Assembly (NCBI RefSeq): GCF_000382425.1 | Contig: NZ_KB908297.1 | Coordinates: forward strand, 1 to 64,000 | Direction of reading: 5' to 3' | Source: Empedobacter brevis NBRC 14943 = ATCC 43319 | GTDB taxonomy: Bacteria; Bacteroidota; Bacteroidia; Flavobacteriales; Weeksellaceae | DNA: 64,000 bases | In this document: positions 23,834 through 33,281 of the stretch, piece by piece | Layout of the letters: each line of letters opens with the position of its first letter | Position numbering within the stretch: the stretch's first letter is position 1 | Program-made: the position numbers and the translations under genes | Notes under the pieces: generated by a model | Databases searched by the model: none | What the model saw: the letters and a program-made list of their open reading frames with translations, nothing else | Told to the model about the DNA's origin: nothing

Positions 23834-25700
23834 ATTTCTTTTTCATTAAAATTTCTTTTACAGCTTCAATTTTAATTTTCTCAAAGAATTGTTTCAATTC
23901 ATTGTATTTCTCTGCTTCATATACCCCTTCAGGTAATAAAAATTGAATGGCTAAAATCAATTGTCCGTCTTTTACTTTAGCTTCCTGATAATATTCCAAA
24001 CCAAGTTCTATTTTATGATGTGCCTTATATTTTTCATCTATCACAACTTCATAACCTTCCGGTATTTTAGATTTGACCTGAATATTAAATAAATAAGGAT
24101 AATCGAATTCTATTTTGCGTTGACGGTTTTTATCCTCGAATGTATAATGTTTTAGAAATTCACGCAAAGGATTTATAAACGTATAAAATGGAGCATTCGG
24201 AATTATAGCTTTTGCTCTATAATTTTTAACATAAGAATCTGTCTCAAAAAACGTTTTATCGCTTTTTTCTTCATCCAAACGAACATCTAAAGATTCTGTC
24301 ACAAATCGATTCAGTACATTTTTTTCATCTACATCATCATCATAGAAATAACCATTTAATTTGTCTTTTCGATAAAGAACTAAATTTCCATTATTCATAA
24401 AATCATACTTCATAGATGATTCGTAATAAGATAACTTTTGATTTAATTTCACGAAAGATGGCTCTCCTTTTTTTAGGACTACTCCATGGTAGTTAAACGC
24501 ATCCAACGGACCAAACTCTATTTGTTCTTTGTTTAATTTTGAAGCGTCTAAAATAACATTTGAAGTTCCTTTATTTAATTTTACTACCGTTAAAACTGAA
24601 TTAAATTGATTAACAATTGGGTAAGAAAACAAAATCTGTCCATGATGACGGCTACTAAATAAAATCAATGACGTTTCAAATCCTTTGGCTGTGAGTATTT
24701 CGTGCAGAAGAAGATTCATGTCTGCTGTAGAACCTGATTTTTCTTTTAATAACGTTTTATTTGAGCGTGATGGAATAATTCCATAAAATCTATTCCATTT
24801 TACATTCGTGTTAATGTAATGAATCACATTTCTCAAGGTTTCAATTTCATCTTTTCCATTGGGGATATTTTGAGCAATATCTTTTACAGCAAAAGGATTT
24901 CTGTACGAATCATATTGATTATTTATATCTTGAATCAAATCTTTCCAAGCATTTACAGTTGTTTTTTTAGCCCCATCTGTATGGTAATTATCTGCTTGAA
25001 TTTTTATACGTTCACTCTGATCTTGTGGATTGTATACATATCTCAGCTGTTTGTAACTCGGAATATTTGTTAATACCCATTCTGTTGCACTTGATTTTCC
25101 TTTATACTTTGTATTTAACGCATCTCCAATCGAGATAATAGAATAAGTTCCGTATGCCTGGTTATTTAAACGAAATTTACTTAAAAGTGTCGGTAATTCG
25201 TGCTGAAAATTCCACGCATCAATGGAGAAGTTATGTTCACTACTCTTTCTATAGATGTATTCGATAATTGATCCGACTTTTACATTTGGAAAGGTGAATT
25301 TCTTTGCAGAATACAACTCGTTTATCGAAACTTCAAAAATTTCTTTTTCATCAATTGCAGAAATTTGTTCAGTTCCATTGACAATATTAATTGTACTTCC
25401 TTTGATTCCGCTTATAGCTTCTCTTTTATTTTTACTATAATAACTCAACTGAATATTAGCTTCGTCGATACCTTTCTCCGTTAATATTTTAATTCTTCGT
25501 TTTACAGTTAAATAATAATTCGCAGGAGTTAATTCCATTTTTCCTTCCTCAGAAAGAATGACAGCATCTGCATCTTTCTCAAAAGGAACTTGATTTAATT
25601 TGATTTCTTGTTCTGAAACTTTTCCAAGTTTAAAATCTTTTGTTTGGGCATTCGTATATAATACGAAAAGTAAAAAGAGTAAAGTTATTTTTAATTTCAT
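23832..25700 (-). CDS. Secreted DUF3857/transglutaminase-like protein A
   Basis: About 622 residues. A signal peptide (MKLKITLLFLLFVLYTNAQ) sends it to the periplasm or outside. The N-terminal half is the DUF3857 beta domain and the middle has the transglutaminase-like core, but the place of the catalytic Cys reads GSTADMN (323-329 of this start), so the usual Cys is missing; the later LDAS keeps the Asp. It is likely a structural or binding protein rather than an active enzyme. The ATG at 25700 is preferred over 25736, which adds 12 residues without signal character. It is a tandem paralogue of the next gene, 60 nt downstream of that gene's stop. Confidence 0.75.
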   Translation of the reverse strand: MKLKITLLFLLFVLYTNAQTKDFKLGKVSEQEIKLNQVPFEKDADAVILSEEGKMELTPANYYLTVKRRIKILTEKGIDEANIQLSYYSKNKREAISGIKGSTINIVNGTEQISAIDEKEIFEVSINELYSAKKFTFPNVKVGSIIEYIYRKSSEHNFSIDAWNFQHELPTLLSKFRLNNQAYGTYSIISIGDALNTKYKGKSSATEWVLTNIPSYKQLRYVYNPQDQSERIKIQADNYHTDGAKKTTVNAWKDLIQDINNQYDSYRNPFAVKDIAQNIPNGKDEIETLRNVIHYINTNVKWNRFYGIIPSRSNKTLLKEKSGSTADMNLLLHEILTAKGFETSLILFSSRHHGQILFSYPIVNQFNSVLTVVKLNKGTSNVILDASKLNKEQIEFGPLDAFNYHGVVLKKGEPSFVKLNQKLSYYESSMKYDFMNNGNLVLYRKDKLNGYFYDDDVDEKNVLNRFVTESLDVRLDEEKSDKTFFETDSYVKNYRAKAIIPNAPFYTFINPLREFLKHYTFEDKNRQRKIEFDYPYLFNIQVKSKIPEGYEVVIDEKYKAHHKIELGLEYYQEAKVKDGQLILAIQFLLPEGVYEAEKYNELKQFFEKIKIEAVKEILMKKK

Positions 25701-25760
25701 TCTGGTTAATAATTCCTGCAAAAATACAATATACAATTAACATTAAAATATATTTACGTG

Positions 25761-27662
25761 TTAGTTTTTCTTGATTATAAATTCTTGCTGTGATAACTTT
25801 TGAGCAGCATCAAAGAAATTTTTTAATGTCGAATACTCCTTATACTCGTAAACCGATTTTTTGGATAGAAATTGTATTAATAATTGTATTGAATTGTCTT
25901 TTACAATAAAATTTTGATGGTATAATAAATTTTCATTTGGTTGTAATGTTTTTGTAAAATCTATTGGAGGAACGACCTTGTATCCTTCAGGAATTTTAAC
26001 TTTTACATTGATCACAAAATACTGAGGAAAGTTAAATTCTATATTATTTTTTCTGTCTTTTTCATTAAATAAAAATGTAGACAGATAATGCTTTAAAGGG
26101 TTTTCCAAGGTATAAAAATTATTATTTTCATTTATTATTGTTTTCCCAACAGCCATTATTTTATGTTTTTCATCTGTCGAGTCATAAAATATCTTTTTGT
26201 TGTTTACATCATCATAAGTCGTATTAATCGCAGAATTTAAATATTGATGAATCAAATCAGTTTTATCTTTACTATTTTCATGATAAAAATATCCATCAAA
26301 CATTTCCTTTCTTGTTTCCATTATTTCGTTATTATCCTGAATAGTATAAGTCATATTTGACTCATAAGAAGATAAAAACGGTTTTAGGTTTAGAAAAACA
26401 TCCTCTTTCGCGTTAATATTAAAAGCTAAATCATTAAAAATATGAAGCGAAGGAAATTTCAACTGTTCTACCGAAACATTCGCTGCGTTTATAATATAAG
26501 TAGATTTATCATTCAGTTCAACTAAATTTATAATTGCATCAAATTGGTTCAGATAAGGAAAATTTGTCATTAATTTTCCATGTTGTCTCGTACTTACCAG
26601 CAACAAATCAGATTTTATATTTTTTGCTTTCAATAAGGTTTGGAAAAGTGCATTTAAATCGGCTAAGTTACCTGTACGTTTATCTACAATTGTACGCTGA
26701 GTTTCGCTCAAAAAAATAGAACGAAAATAATTCCATCTAAAATTCTTATTGAAATAATTCACAACATTTTTTAATGTTTCTAATTGAGTCGTTCCATCAG
26801 GAATTTCTATAGCCAATTTAGAAACATACGCTTCATTTAGAAAACGGTCATTATTTGCTGATAATTCTTTTTTCAGATCTTTCCAGGTGTGTATTGCGGT
26901 TTTATATTCTACTGTATTTCCAAACACATTTGCTTTTTCGCCGTAATACCCCTTTAATTGCAAACGGATTCGTTCACTGTAATCTTTATTATTATAAGCA
27001 AATTTTATCTCTTTAATGCTTGGTACATTTGTTAGTTCCCATTCAGATTTGCTGTTCTTATTTTCATATTTCTCTACCAAACGTTTACCTATTAATAAAT
27101 TGGTGTAATCCAAATATCCTGTAACTTCAGCTCTGAATTTACTATTTAATGTTGGTAATGAATGTTGAAAATCCCAAGCATTGATTAGATATAAATGATT
27201 TCCTCTTACTCTATACTGATATTCAATAATCGAACCTACTTTTATATTAGGAAAAGTTATCCGTTTTACACTGTAATAATCGTTCACTTTTACATCAAAT
27301 ATTTCTTTATAATCAAGAGGATAATTTACAAATTGATTATTTTCCTGATTGATTGTTTGCCCTTTCAAATCAGAAATACTTTCCAAATTTTGATTTGAGT
27401 AATATTCAATTTCAATATTAGCATTCTTTTTTCCTTGCTCTGTTAAGATCTTTACTCGTTTCTTTACATCGATGTAATAATCTCTCCCCGAAATGCTAAT
27501 TTGTCCTATTTCCGAGAGAATAACGGCATCAGCATCTTTTTCAAACGAAACAGATGTTAAGTTTATTTGCTCTTGTGTAATTTTGTCAAAACCGGGTAAT
27601 GATTTTTGAGCATTTAATGAATAAGTCGTTAAGAATACAATAATGAGTAATAGTCTTTTCAT
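25761..27662 (-). CDS. Secreted DUF3857/transglutaminase-like protein B
   Basis: About 633 residues, starting MKRLLLIIVFLTTYSLNAQ (signal peptide) at the ATG 27662; an in-frame TTG at 27668 is less likely. Same architecture as its neighbour: both share FEKDADAVILSE near residue 45, both have DUF3857 then a transglutaminase-like core. Here the active-site position reads GNLADLN and the later Asp position reads INAA, so Cys and Asp are both lost. The two genes arose by duplication and probably form an operon (B then A). Location is the envelope; partner unknown. Confidence 0.75.
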   Translation of the reverse strand: MKRLLLIIVFLTTYSLNAQKSLPGFDKITQEQINLTSVSFEKDADAVILSEIGQISISGRDYYIDVKKRVKILTEQGKKNANIEIEYYSNQNLESISDLKGQTINQENNQFVNYPLDYKEIFDVKVNDYYSVKRITFPNIKVGSIIEYQYRVRGNHLYLINAWDFQHSLPTLNSKFRAEVTGYLDYTNLLIGKRLVEKYENKNSKSEWELTNVPSIKEIKFAYNNKDYSERIRLQLKGYYGEKANVFGNTVEYKTAIHTWKDLKKELSANNDRFLNEAYVSKLAIEIPDGTTQLETLKNVVNYFNKNFRWNYFRSIFLSETQRTIVDKRTGNLADLNALFQTLLKAKNIKSDLLLVSTRQHGKLMTNFPYLNQFDAIINLVELNDKSTYIINAANVSVEQLKFPSLHIFNDLAFNINAKEDVFLNLKPFLSSYESNMTYTIQDNNEIMETRKEMFDGYFYHENSKDKTDLIHQYLNSAINTTYDDVNNKKIFYDSTDEKHKIMAVGKTIINENNNFYTLENPLKHYLSTFLFNEKDRKNNIEFNFPQYFVINVKVKIPEGYKVVPPIDFTKTLQPNENLLYHQNFIVKDNSIQLLIQFLSKKSVYEYKEYSTLKNFFDAAQKLSQQEFIIKKN

Positions 27663-27687
27663 AATCAAATATAATACTTAACTTAGG

Positions 27688-28572
27688 TTACAACAAATCA
27701 TTTAACGCTTTTTCTAAGGTTGGATACTGAAACTCAAATCCTGTTAGTTGTATTTTTTCAACATCAATTCGTGAACCTTTCAAAACTAAATCGCTCATCT
27801 CTCCTAAAGCCATTTTCATAACGAAAGCTGGTATATTTGGTAAAAAAAGTGGTTTATTCAGTTTCTTGGCTAATGTATGATTGAAGGTTGAATGATTGAC
27901 ATTTTCCGGAGCAGAAGCATTATAACTCCCTTTCATTTCTATATTCTCCACCGCATTTACATAGATCTGTAACAAATCGTCAATATGTATCCACGGCATC
28001 CATTGCTTCCCATCCCCGAGATTAGCTCCTACTCCAAGTTGAATTGGCTTTTTCAATAATTTAAATCCTTCACCTTTTTTTGACAGCACCAACGATGTTC
28101 TAAGACAAACAACACGTGTTCCAATTTCTTCAAATTGATGAGCTGCGTTTTCCCAAGCGACGCATATTTTTCCTAAAAAATCTGTATTTGCCTCATCCGT
28201 TTCTTTAAAAATCGTGTTTGAAGTTATCTGTCCATAATATGCTGTTCCGGAAGCAGAAATAAAAAACTTTAAATCGACCTTTAATTTCTTGACATACTCA
28301 AAAAGCAAATTAGCGGTATCTACTCTGCTTGAAAAAATTTCTCTCTTATAGGAATCTGTCCATCTCTTGGCAATTAAACTACCTGCCAAATGAATAATTC
28401 CATCAAGATTTTCAAAAACTTTTTCATCAATTTTATTTTTATTCCAATGATAAAACGGATGCTCGACTTCCTTTTCTCTCGTTAGAATACGCACTTGATG
28501 CCCATGATCGATTAAAATTTTCGTTAATTCTGAACCTATTAAACCACTTCCACCAGTTAAGAGAATATTCAT
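27688..28572 (-). CDS. TIGR01777-family NAD-dependent epimerase
   Basis: 294 residues, an extended short-chain dehydrogenase/reductase. GGSGLIG (7-13) is the nucleotide loop. HLAGSLIAKRWT, SASGTAYYG and the C-terminal LTGFEFQYPTLEKAL are the TIGR01777 (YfcH-like) blocks; the Y-x3-K pair of other SDRs is weakly conserved in this family. Cytosolic. Some members were linked to cell division (SulA homologue annotation), without firm proof. It is transcribed divergently from the potassium channel gene. Confidence 0.88.
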   Translation of the reverse strand: MNILLTGGSGLIGSELTKILIDHGHQVRILTREKEVEHPFYHWNKNKIDEKVFENLDGIIHLAGSLIAKRWTDSYKREIFSSRVDTANLLFEYVKKLKVDLKFFISASGTAYYGQITSNTIFKETDEANTDFLGKICVAWENAAHQFEEIGTRVVCLRTSLVLSKKGEGFKLLKKPIQLGVGANLGDGKQWMPWIHIDDLLQIYVNAVENIEMKGSYNASAPENVNHSTFNHTLAKKLNKPLFLPNIPAFVMKMALGEMSDLVLKGSRIDVEKIQLTGFEFQYPTLEKALNDLL

Positions 28573-28617
28573 ACTAAAATTTTTTCCTAATTTAGCTCTT
28601 TCCTAAAATATAAACCA

Positions 28618-29490
28618 ATGTTTAAAGGCCGATTTCCTTACCTCAAAAGAATGGGTGCGGATGAAGAAAAGAAGTTGAAACAGAAAATCTTCGATGTTAT
28701 TTTTGAAGCTAACACCCCTTACGGAAAACTTTTCGACATCTCTTTATTACTCTTAATATTGGTAAGTGTCGGTTTGGTAATGTTAGAATCGATTCCTGCA
28801 ATCAATGCACGTCACCATACTACTTTGGTCTCTCTTGAATGGATTTTGACAAGTTTATTTACACTAGAATATCTACTAAGAATTTATTGTGTAAAAAACC
28901 GTTGGAGGTATGTCTTCAGTTTTTACGGAATCATCGATTTACTTTCGATTCTGCCATTTTATCTTGGACTTTTCTTCCCTACAAGCAAGTATTTATCTAG
29001 TATTAGAATTTTACGTTTACTACGAATTTTCAGAATTTTTAACTTAACTCGTTTTACACGGGGAAGAAATGTATTGGTACTTGGTTTAAGGGAAAGTAAA
29101 GATAAAATCATTGTTTTTCTTTCATTTGTTATCTTGATTGTAGTTGTAATCGGTTCAATTATGTACATGGTCGAACACGACCACCCTGAATCCGGTTTTA
29201 CAAGTATTCCAATCAGTATCTATTGGGCAATTGTTACATTAACCACAGTTGGTTACGGAGATATTTCTCCAGTAACAGGATTGGGTCAATTTTTAGCTTC
29301 TGTAGTGATGATTATAGGCTATGGTGTAATTGCAGTTCCGACGAGTATTGTAACGATGGAAATGAATAAAGCTGCTAAAATGAAAGATGAAATTCCTACA
29401 AATACAGAAAGATGTCGTAATTGTGGAGATGATTATCATCTTGATGGTGCCATTTACTGCAAAACATGTGGACACAAGCTCAATGAGTAA
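28618..29490 (+). CDS. Voltage-gated K+ channel with C-terminal zinc ribbon
   Basis: 290 residues with six membrane helices. Helix S4 carries regular Arg residues (IRILRLLRIFRIFNLTRFTRGR, about 129-150), the voltage sensor. TLTTVGYGD (207-215) is the K+ selectivity filter. After S6, the tail (about 265-285) holds four Cys, CRNC...YCKTC (266, 269, 281, 284), a zinc-ribbon that is not part of the usual channel core. It should form a tetramer in the inner membrane. The stop is one base from the end of the convergent YihY gene, with no terminator between. Physiological role not readable. Confidence 0.87.
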   Translation: MFKGRFPYLKRMGADEEKKLKQKIFDVIFEANTPYGKLFDISLLLLILVSVGLVMLESIPAINARHHTTLVSLEWILTSLFTLEYLLRIYCVKNRWRYVFSFYGIIDLLSILPFYLGLFFPTSKYLSSIRILRLLRIFRIFNLTRFTRGRNVLVLGLRESKDKIIVFLSFVILIVVVIGSIMYMVEHDHPESGFTSIPISIYWAIVTLTTVGYGDISPVTGLGQFLASVVMIIGYGVIAVPTSIVTMEMNKAAKMKDEIPTNTERCRNCGDDYHLDGAIYCKTCGHKLNE

Positions 29491-29491
29491 T

Positions 29492-30463
29492 TTATTGTTT
29501 ATCTAAATTGATGTATCGATTGTTATCGATATGATTTACATGTTCATAGTTTTTCGTGTAATTAATTGACATATTCAATTCGTACCCAACCAGCATCAGA
29601 ATGACATTGATGTACACAAAAATCATCATAATCATAACCAATCCAAGTGAGCCGTACAACAAATTTATATTGGTAAAATAACTCAGATACGAATTAAACC
29701 CGATTACTGTTAATAAGAATAAAACAGAAGTCAATATTGCACCAGGTAAAACTGTACTACGTGATTTTTTATGATTGGGTCCAAAATAATACAGCATACA
29801 CATCGAAACAAAATAGAAGATAAATACCGTAAAATAATTAATCAAATACGAAAATTGTCCTAGTTTACTTAAGAATGAAACATTACTCAAATATTTCCAA
29901 ATAATAGATGTTGAGTACGATAAAAATACTTGTAACACAATAAAAACTGTAAAAAATAAGGTTAAGACAATCGAAATCAACCTCGATTTCGAATTCTTAC
30001 GTTTCACATACACATCTTGGTAAGACACATTAAAACCATTGATAATCCCTTGTATGCCATTTGACGACATAAAAATAGTTACCAAAATCAAGAAATAATT
30101 TACTTTTCGTTTCCCTTGTAATGCAGTCGTTTTATCAATATACGAAATCACTTCGTTGCTCACATGTTTTGGTAAAAGTTGAGGAAGAAGCTGCGTAAAC
30201 AAAAGGTTTTTTATCTCCTGATAATAAACCAAATGAGGCAAAACACTAAACAGAAAAAGAAGAAAAGGGAACATACTAAAAAATAATATCCACGAAACTG
30301 CTGCCGAACGCAACGGAAAATTACCTTTCATGACACGAATCCAAAAAACCTTTAAGAAATCATATACAGTAATACCTGTCTTTTTATTCATCATCTTTGT
30401 TTTCGACCAATCTCGAAAATAATTTATTCCTGTATATGTTTTAAAATCTTGTAGAATGCGCAT
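29492..30463 (-). CDS. YihY/BrkB-family membrane protein
   Basis: 323 residues with about six membrane helices. AAVSWILFFSMFPFLLFLFS and LPGAILTSVLFLLTVIGFNSYLS, then YGSLGLVMIMMIFVYINVILMLVGYELN match the YihY/BrkB family (once annotated as RNase BN, wrongly). Inner membrane; function poorly known. The N-terminal ~40 residues are basic and cytosolic. Its stop nearly touches the stop of the K+ channel gene. Confidence 0.88.
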   Translation of the reverse strand: MRILQDFKTYTGINYFRDWSKTKMMNKKTGITVYDFLKVFWIRVMKGNFPLRSAAVSWILFFSMFPFLLFLFSVLPHLVYYQEIKNLLFTQLLPQLLPKHVSNEVISYIDKTTALQGKRKVNYFLILVTIFMSSNGIQGIINGFNVSYQDVYVKRKNSKSRLISIVLTLFFTVFIVLQVFLSYSTSIIWKYLSNVSFLSKLGQFSYLINYFTVFIFYFVSMCMLYYFGPNHKKSRSTVLPGAILTSVLFLLTVIGFNSYLSYFTNINLLYGSLGLVMIMMIFVYINVILMLVGYELNMSINYTKNYEHVNHIDNNRYINLDKQ

Positions 30464-30488
30464 ATTTTTGTCCTAATAAATAATTTTG
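30463..30488 (+). promoter_or_regulatory. Two -7 boxes before rlmH
   Basis: TATTTTTG (30463-30470) would give a leader of about 13 nt; TAATTTTG (30481-30488) would make the transcript leaderless, as the ATG begins at 30490. Either fits TAnnTTTG; neither has a clear TTTG 19 nt upstream. Confidence 0.4.
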
Positions 30489-30489
30489 A

Positions 30490-30963
30490 ATGAATATTAC
30501 GACCATTTGTATCGGTAAAACAGACGAAAAAGCTATCGAAATGCTTTTACAAAAGTATGAAAATCGATTGCCTTCGCATATTAATTATCAAAGAATTGAA
30601 ATTCCTGACATCAAAAATCGTAAAAATTTGTCCGAAATTCAACAAAAACAAAAAGAAGCTGAGCACATTTTAAGTAAAATCGTAAATACTGATTTTGTCA
30701 TTATCTTGGATGAAAAAGGAAAACAGCCCACTTCAAAACAATTTGCAGATGACATTCAGAATTACATGAATCAATCGGTAAAAAATCTGGTTTTTGTCAT
30801 TGGAGGTCCTTATGGCTTTGATGAATCCGTTTACAACCGCGGGAACAAAAAAATGTCCTTATCAAATATGACATTTACTCATCAAATGGTCCGTTTATTT
30901 TTAACAGAGCAAATTTATAGAGGATTTAGTATCTTGCAGGGAAAACCTTATCACCATGAATAA
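30490..30963 (+). CDS. rlmH: 23S rRNA pseudouridine-1915 N3-methyltransferase
   Basis: 157 residues, the normal RlmH length (SPOUT fold). VFVIGGPYGFDESVYNRG is the SAM-binding knot segment and YRGFSILQGKPYHHE the conserved C-terminus. It methylates Psi1915 in helix 69 of 23S rRNA, in the 70S ribosome. First gene of an overlapping operon: the CPBP protease gene starts 8 nt before its stop codon ends. Confidence 0.95.
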   Translation: MNITTICIGKTDEKAIEMLLQKYENRLPSHINYQRIEIPDIKNRKNLSEIQQKQKEAEHILSKIVNTDFVIILDEKGKQPTSKQFADDIQNYMNQSVKNLVFVIGGPYGFDESVYNRGNKKMSLSNMTFTHQMVRLFLTEQIYRGFSILQGKPYHHE

Positions 30964-31786
30964 CTCATCCCCCTTTAAAGAACTACCACAACCCGAAAAG
31001 TTGAGTTTTGGAATTGGTAAAGCACTTCTTTATAGTGCTGTTGCGGTTATGATTATGCAATTCGCAGGCGGAATAGTTTCTTTGCCGGCTTTATTCTATA
31101 AACCATTGAATCATCTTCTTCTTCCGTTAGGTTTTTTAACCGGAACTGTTTGCGCAATCATTATTTTATTGGTATTGACACAAACAAAATTTGCATCCAT
31201 TATACAATCCATCAAACATCCATTTACAATTATTCAACTCATCTTATCCATTGCTTGCTGGATTTTTCTTTTGCCTTTAGCCGAAGTTTTCACAAGCTTA
31301 ATTCCTACCACAGGTCCTTTGGAAGAAATTTATAAAATCTTTCAGAATTCTTTCGAAATGATGTTAGATTATAAAGTTGCAGGTTTCATAATGGTTTGTA
31401 TTTTGGCACCTGTTTTCGAAGAAATTATTTTCAGAGGAATTATTCTGAAAGGCATGTTGAATTTCAATATAAAACCAACGATAGCCATCTTAATCAATGG
31501 TTTTGTTTTTGGTTGCGCCCACATGAATCCCTGGCAATTTATTGGTGCCGGAATTTTAGGAGTTATTTTCGGAATTGTATACTACCGTACGAAATCGTTG
31601 TTTTTGCCCATCTTATTACATTTTCTAAATAATACCCTTTCTTATTCGTTAATGCTGATGCAAGGCGGAATGGAAGGAGATGTTTTTGCCCAAAGAAATT
31701 ATGTTTTAATTGGAGGAATGACACTTTTAGGAATTTTATCGATTTTTTTATTAAACAAAACAAAAAACAATATAAAATGGAATTAA
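30956..31786 (+). CDS. CPBP-family intramembrane metalloprotease
   Basis: 276 residues, about eight membrane helices. The active-site motif EEIIFRG (Glu 155, Glu 156, Arg 160) and FGCAHMNPW (His 189) and HFLNN are in place. These proteins (CAAX protease/bacteriocin-processing family, Abi) act in the inner membrane. Substrate unknown. It overlaps rlmH by 8 nt and rdgB by 10 nt, so the four genes are translationally linked. Confidence 0.85.
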   Translation: MNNSSPFKELPQPEKLSFGIGKALLYSAVAVMIMQFAGGIVSLPALFYKPLNHLLLPLGFLTGTVCAIIILLVLTQTKFASIIQSIKHPFTIIQLILSIACWIFLLPLAEVFTSLIPTTGPLEEIYKIFQNSFEMMLDYKVAGFIMVCILAPVFEEIIFRGIILKGMLNFNIKPTIAILINGFVFGCAHMNPWQFIGAGILGVIFGIVYYRTKSLFLPILLHFLNNTLSYSLMLMQGGMEGDVFAQRNYVLIGGMTLLGILSIFLLNKTKNNIKWN

Positions 31787-32358
31787 TATTTGCCACACAT
31801 AACAACAATAAAGTAAAAGAAGTCACAAAGATGCTGCCTTCTTATTTGTCCATGAAATCTTTGACTGATATTCATTTCTTTGATGAGATTGAAGAAACAG
31901 GAGAAACTTTCGAAGAAAATGCACAATTAAAAGCGAAAATTATTTTCGAAAAAACAGGAAAAAACATCTTTGCAGATGATTCCGGATTAGTTATCGAAGC
32001 ATTGAATGGTGCTCCCGGAGTCTATTCTCACCGTTATGCCGGAACAGGGAGAGATGAAGATAACATTGCCAAAGTATTAAAAGAATTAGAAGGAAAAACG
32101 AATCGAAAAGCATACTTTATTTCTGTTTTCTGTTTAATTTTAAATGAAAAAGAATATTTTTTCGAAGGCCGGGTAAACGGAACTATTGCAACTGAAACTT
32201 TAGGTGATAATGGATTTGGCTACGATCCGATTTTTATTCCTGATGGTCACACAAAATCATTTGCTCAAATGACAGCTGAAGAAAAAAATACCATCAGCCA
32301 TCGAGGAAAAGCCGTCGAAAAATTAAACGATTTTTTAACTAATCTAAACGTAAATTGA
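31777..32358 (+). CDS. rdgB: Non-canonical purine NTP pyrophosphatase
   Basis: 193 residues. FATHNNNKVKEV at the N-terminus, FADDSGLVIEAL and NGFGYDPIF/SHRGKA are the RdgB/HAM1 blocks. It hydrolyses dITP, XTP and similar NTPs to clean the nucleotide pool. Overlaps the CPBP gene by 10 nt and rnz by 4. Confidence 0.95.
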   Translation: MELIFATHNNNKVKEVTKMLPSYLSMKSLTDIHFFDEIEETGETFEENAQLKAKIIFEKTGKNIFADDSGLVIEALNGAPGVYSHRYAGTGRDEDNIAKVLKELEGKTNRKAYFISVFCLILNEKEYFFEGRVNGTIATETLGDNGFGYDPIFIPDGHTKSFAQMTAEEKNTISHRGKAVEKLNDFLTNLNVN

Positions 32359-33281
32359 GTTTACAACTAACAATATTAGGATTTAATTCGGCTTTACCAA
32401 CAGCTTTTACCCATCCTACTGCACAATTATTAAATATTGCCGAACGACATTTTTTAATCGATTGCGGAGAAGGAACACAAGTTCAACTGCGAAAAGCCAA
32501 GGCCAAGTTCAACCGAATTAATCATATTTTCATCTCACATTTACATGGTGATCATGTTTTTGGATTAATTGGTTTAATTTCTACTTTTCAGTTACTTGGC
32601 CGCGATACTCCTTTGCATATCCATGGTCCAAAAGGGATTGACGAATTTATCTCCACGCAATTGCGCTTAACAGAATCGAATAATTCGTTCGAAATTATCT
32701 TCAATGAACTGCATACAAAAGAATCTGTATTGGTTTTTGAAGATGATAAGGTTGAGGTATATTCTATTCCGCTCAATCACCGTGTTTATACAAATGGCTA
32801 TCTTTTTAGGGAAAAACCAAAACCTCGAAAACTGAACATGGACACGATTGTTGAATTTCCGGAAATTGAAATCTGTGATTATCAGAATTTGAAAAATGGA
32901 AAAGACTTTACATTAGAATCGGGGAAAATAATTCCGAATGATTATTTAACGTTTGAGGCGCAAAAATCATTAAGTTATGCTTTTTGTTCAGACACAAAAT
33001 ATAAACCGGACATAGTCCCTATTATCAAAAATGTAGATGTCTTGTACCACGAATCTACTTTTTTACATGAATTGAAAGATTTGGCTGTTTACACAGGACA
33101 TACAACTGCAAAGGAAGCTGCTTTGATTGCCAAACAAGCAAATGTTAAAAAATTAATTTTAGGACATTTCTCTAATCGTTACCATGATTACAAACCGTTA
33201 TTAATTGAAGCGCAACAAGAATTTCCTCATACTGTTTTACCTGAATTACTTAAAACAATTAAAATAGAAATCATCTCTTAA
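32355..33281 (+). CDS. rnz: Ribonuclease Z
   Basis: 308 residues. The zinc motif HLHGDH (62-67), FCSDTKY (Asp) and LGHFSNRY fit RNase Z, which makes the 3' end of tRNAs. The TTG at 32355 overlaps the rdgB stop (TTGA), which fixes the start and links the two genes. The tRNAs of this window do not encode CCA, so RNase Z trimming is needed before CCA addition. The last codons and stop lie in a 33-nt inverted repeat shared with sbcC. Confidence 0.93.
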   Translation: MSLQLTILGFNSALPTAFTHPTAQLLNIAERHFLIDCGEGTQVQLRKAKAKFNRINHIFISHLHGDHVFGLIGLISTFQLLGRDTPLHIHGPKGIDEFISTQLRLTESNNSFEIIFNELHTKESVLVFEDDKVEVYSIPLNHRVYTNGYLFREKPKPRKLNMDTIVEFPEIEICDYQNLKNGKDFTLESGKIIPNDYLTFEAQKSLSYAFCSDTKYKPDIVPIIKNVDVLYHESTFLHELKDLAVYTGHTTAKEAALIAKQANVKKLILGHFSNRYHDYKPLLIEAQQEFPHTVLPELLKTIKIEIIS

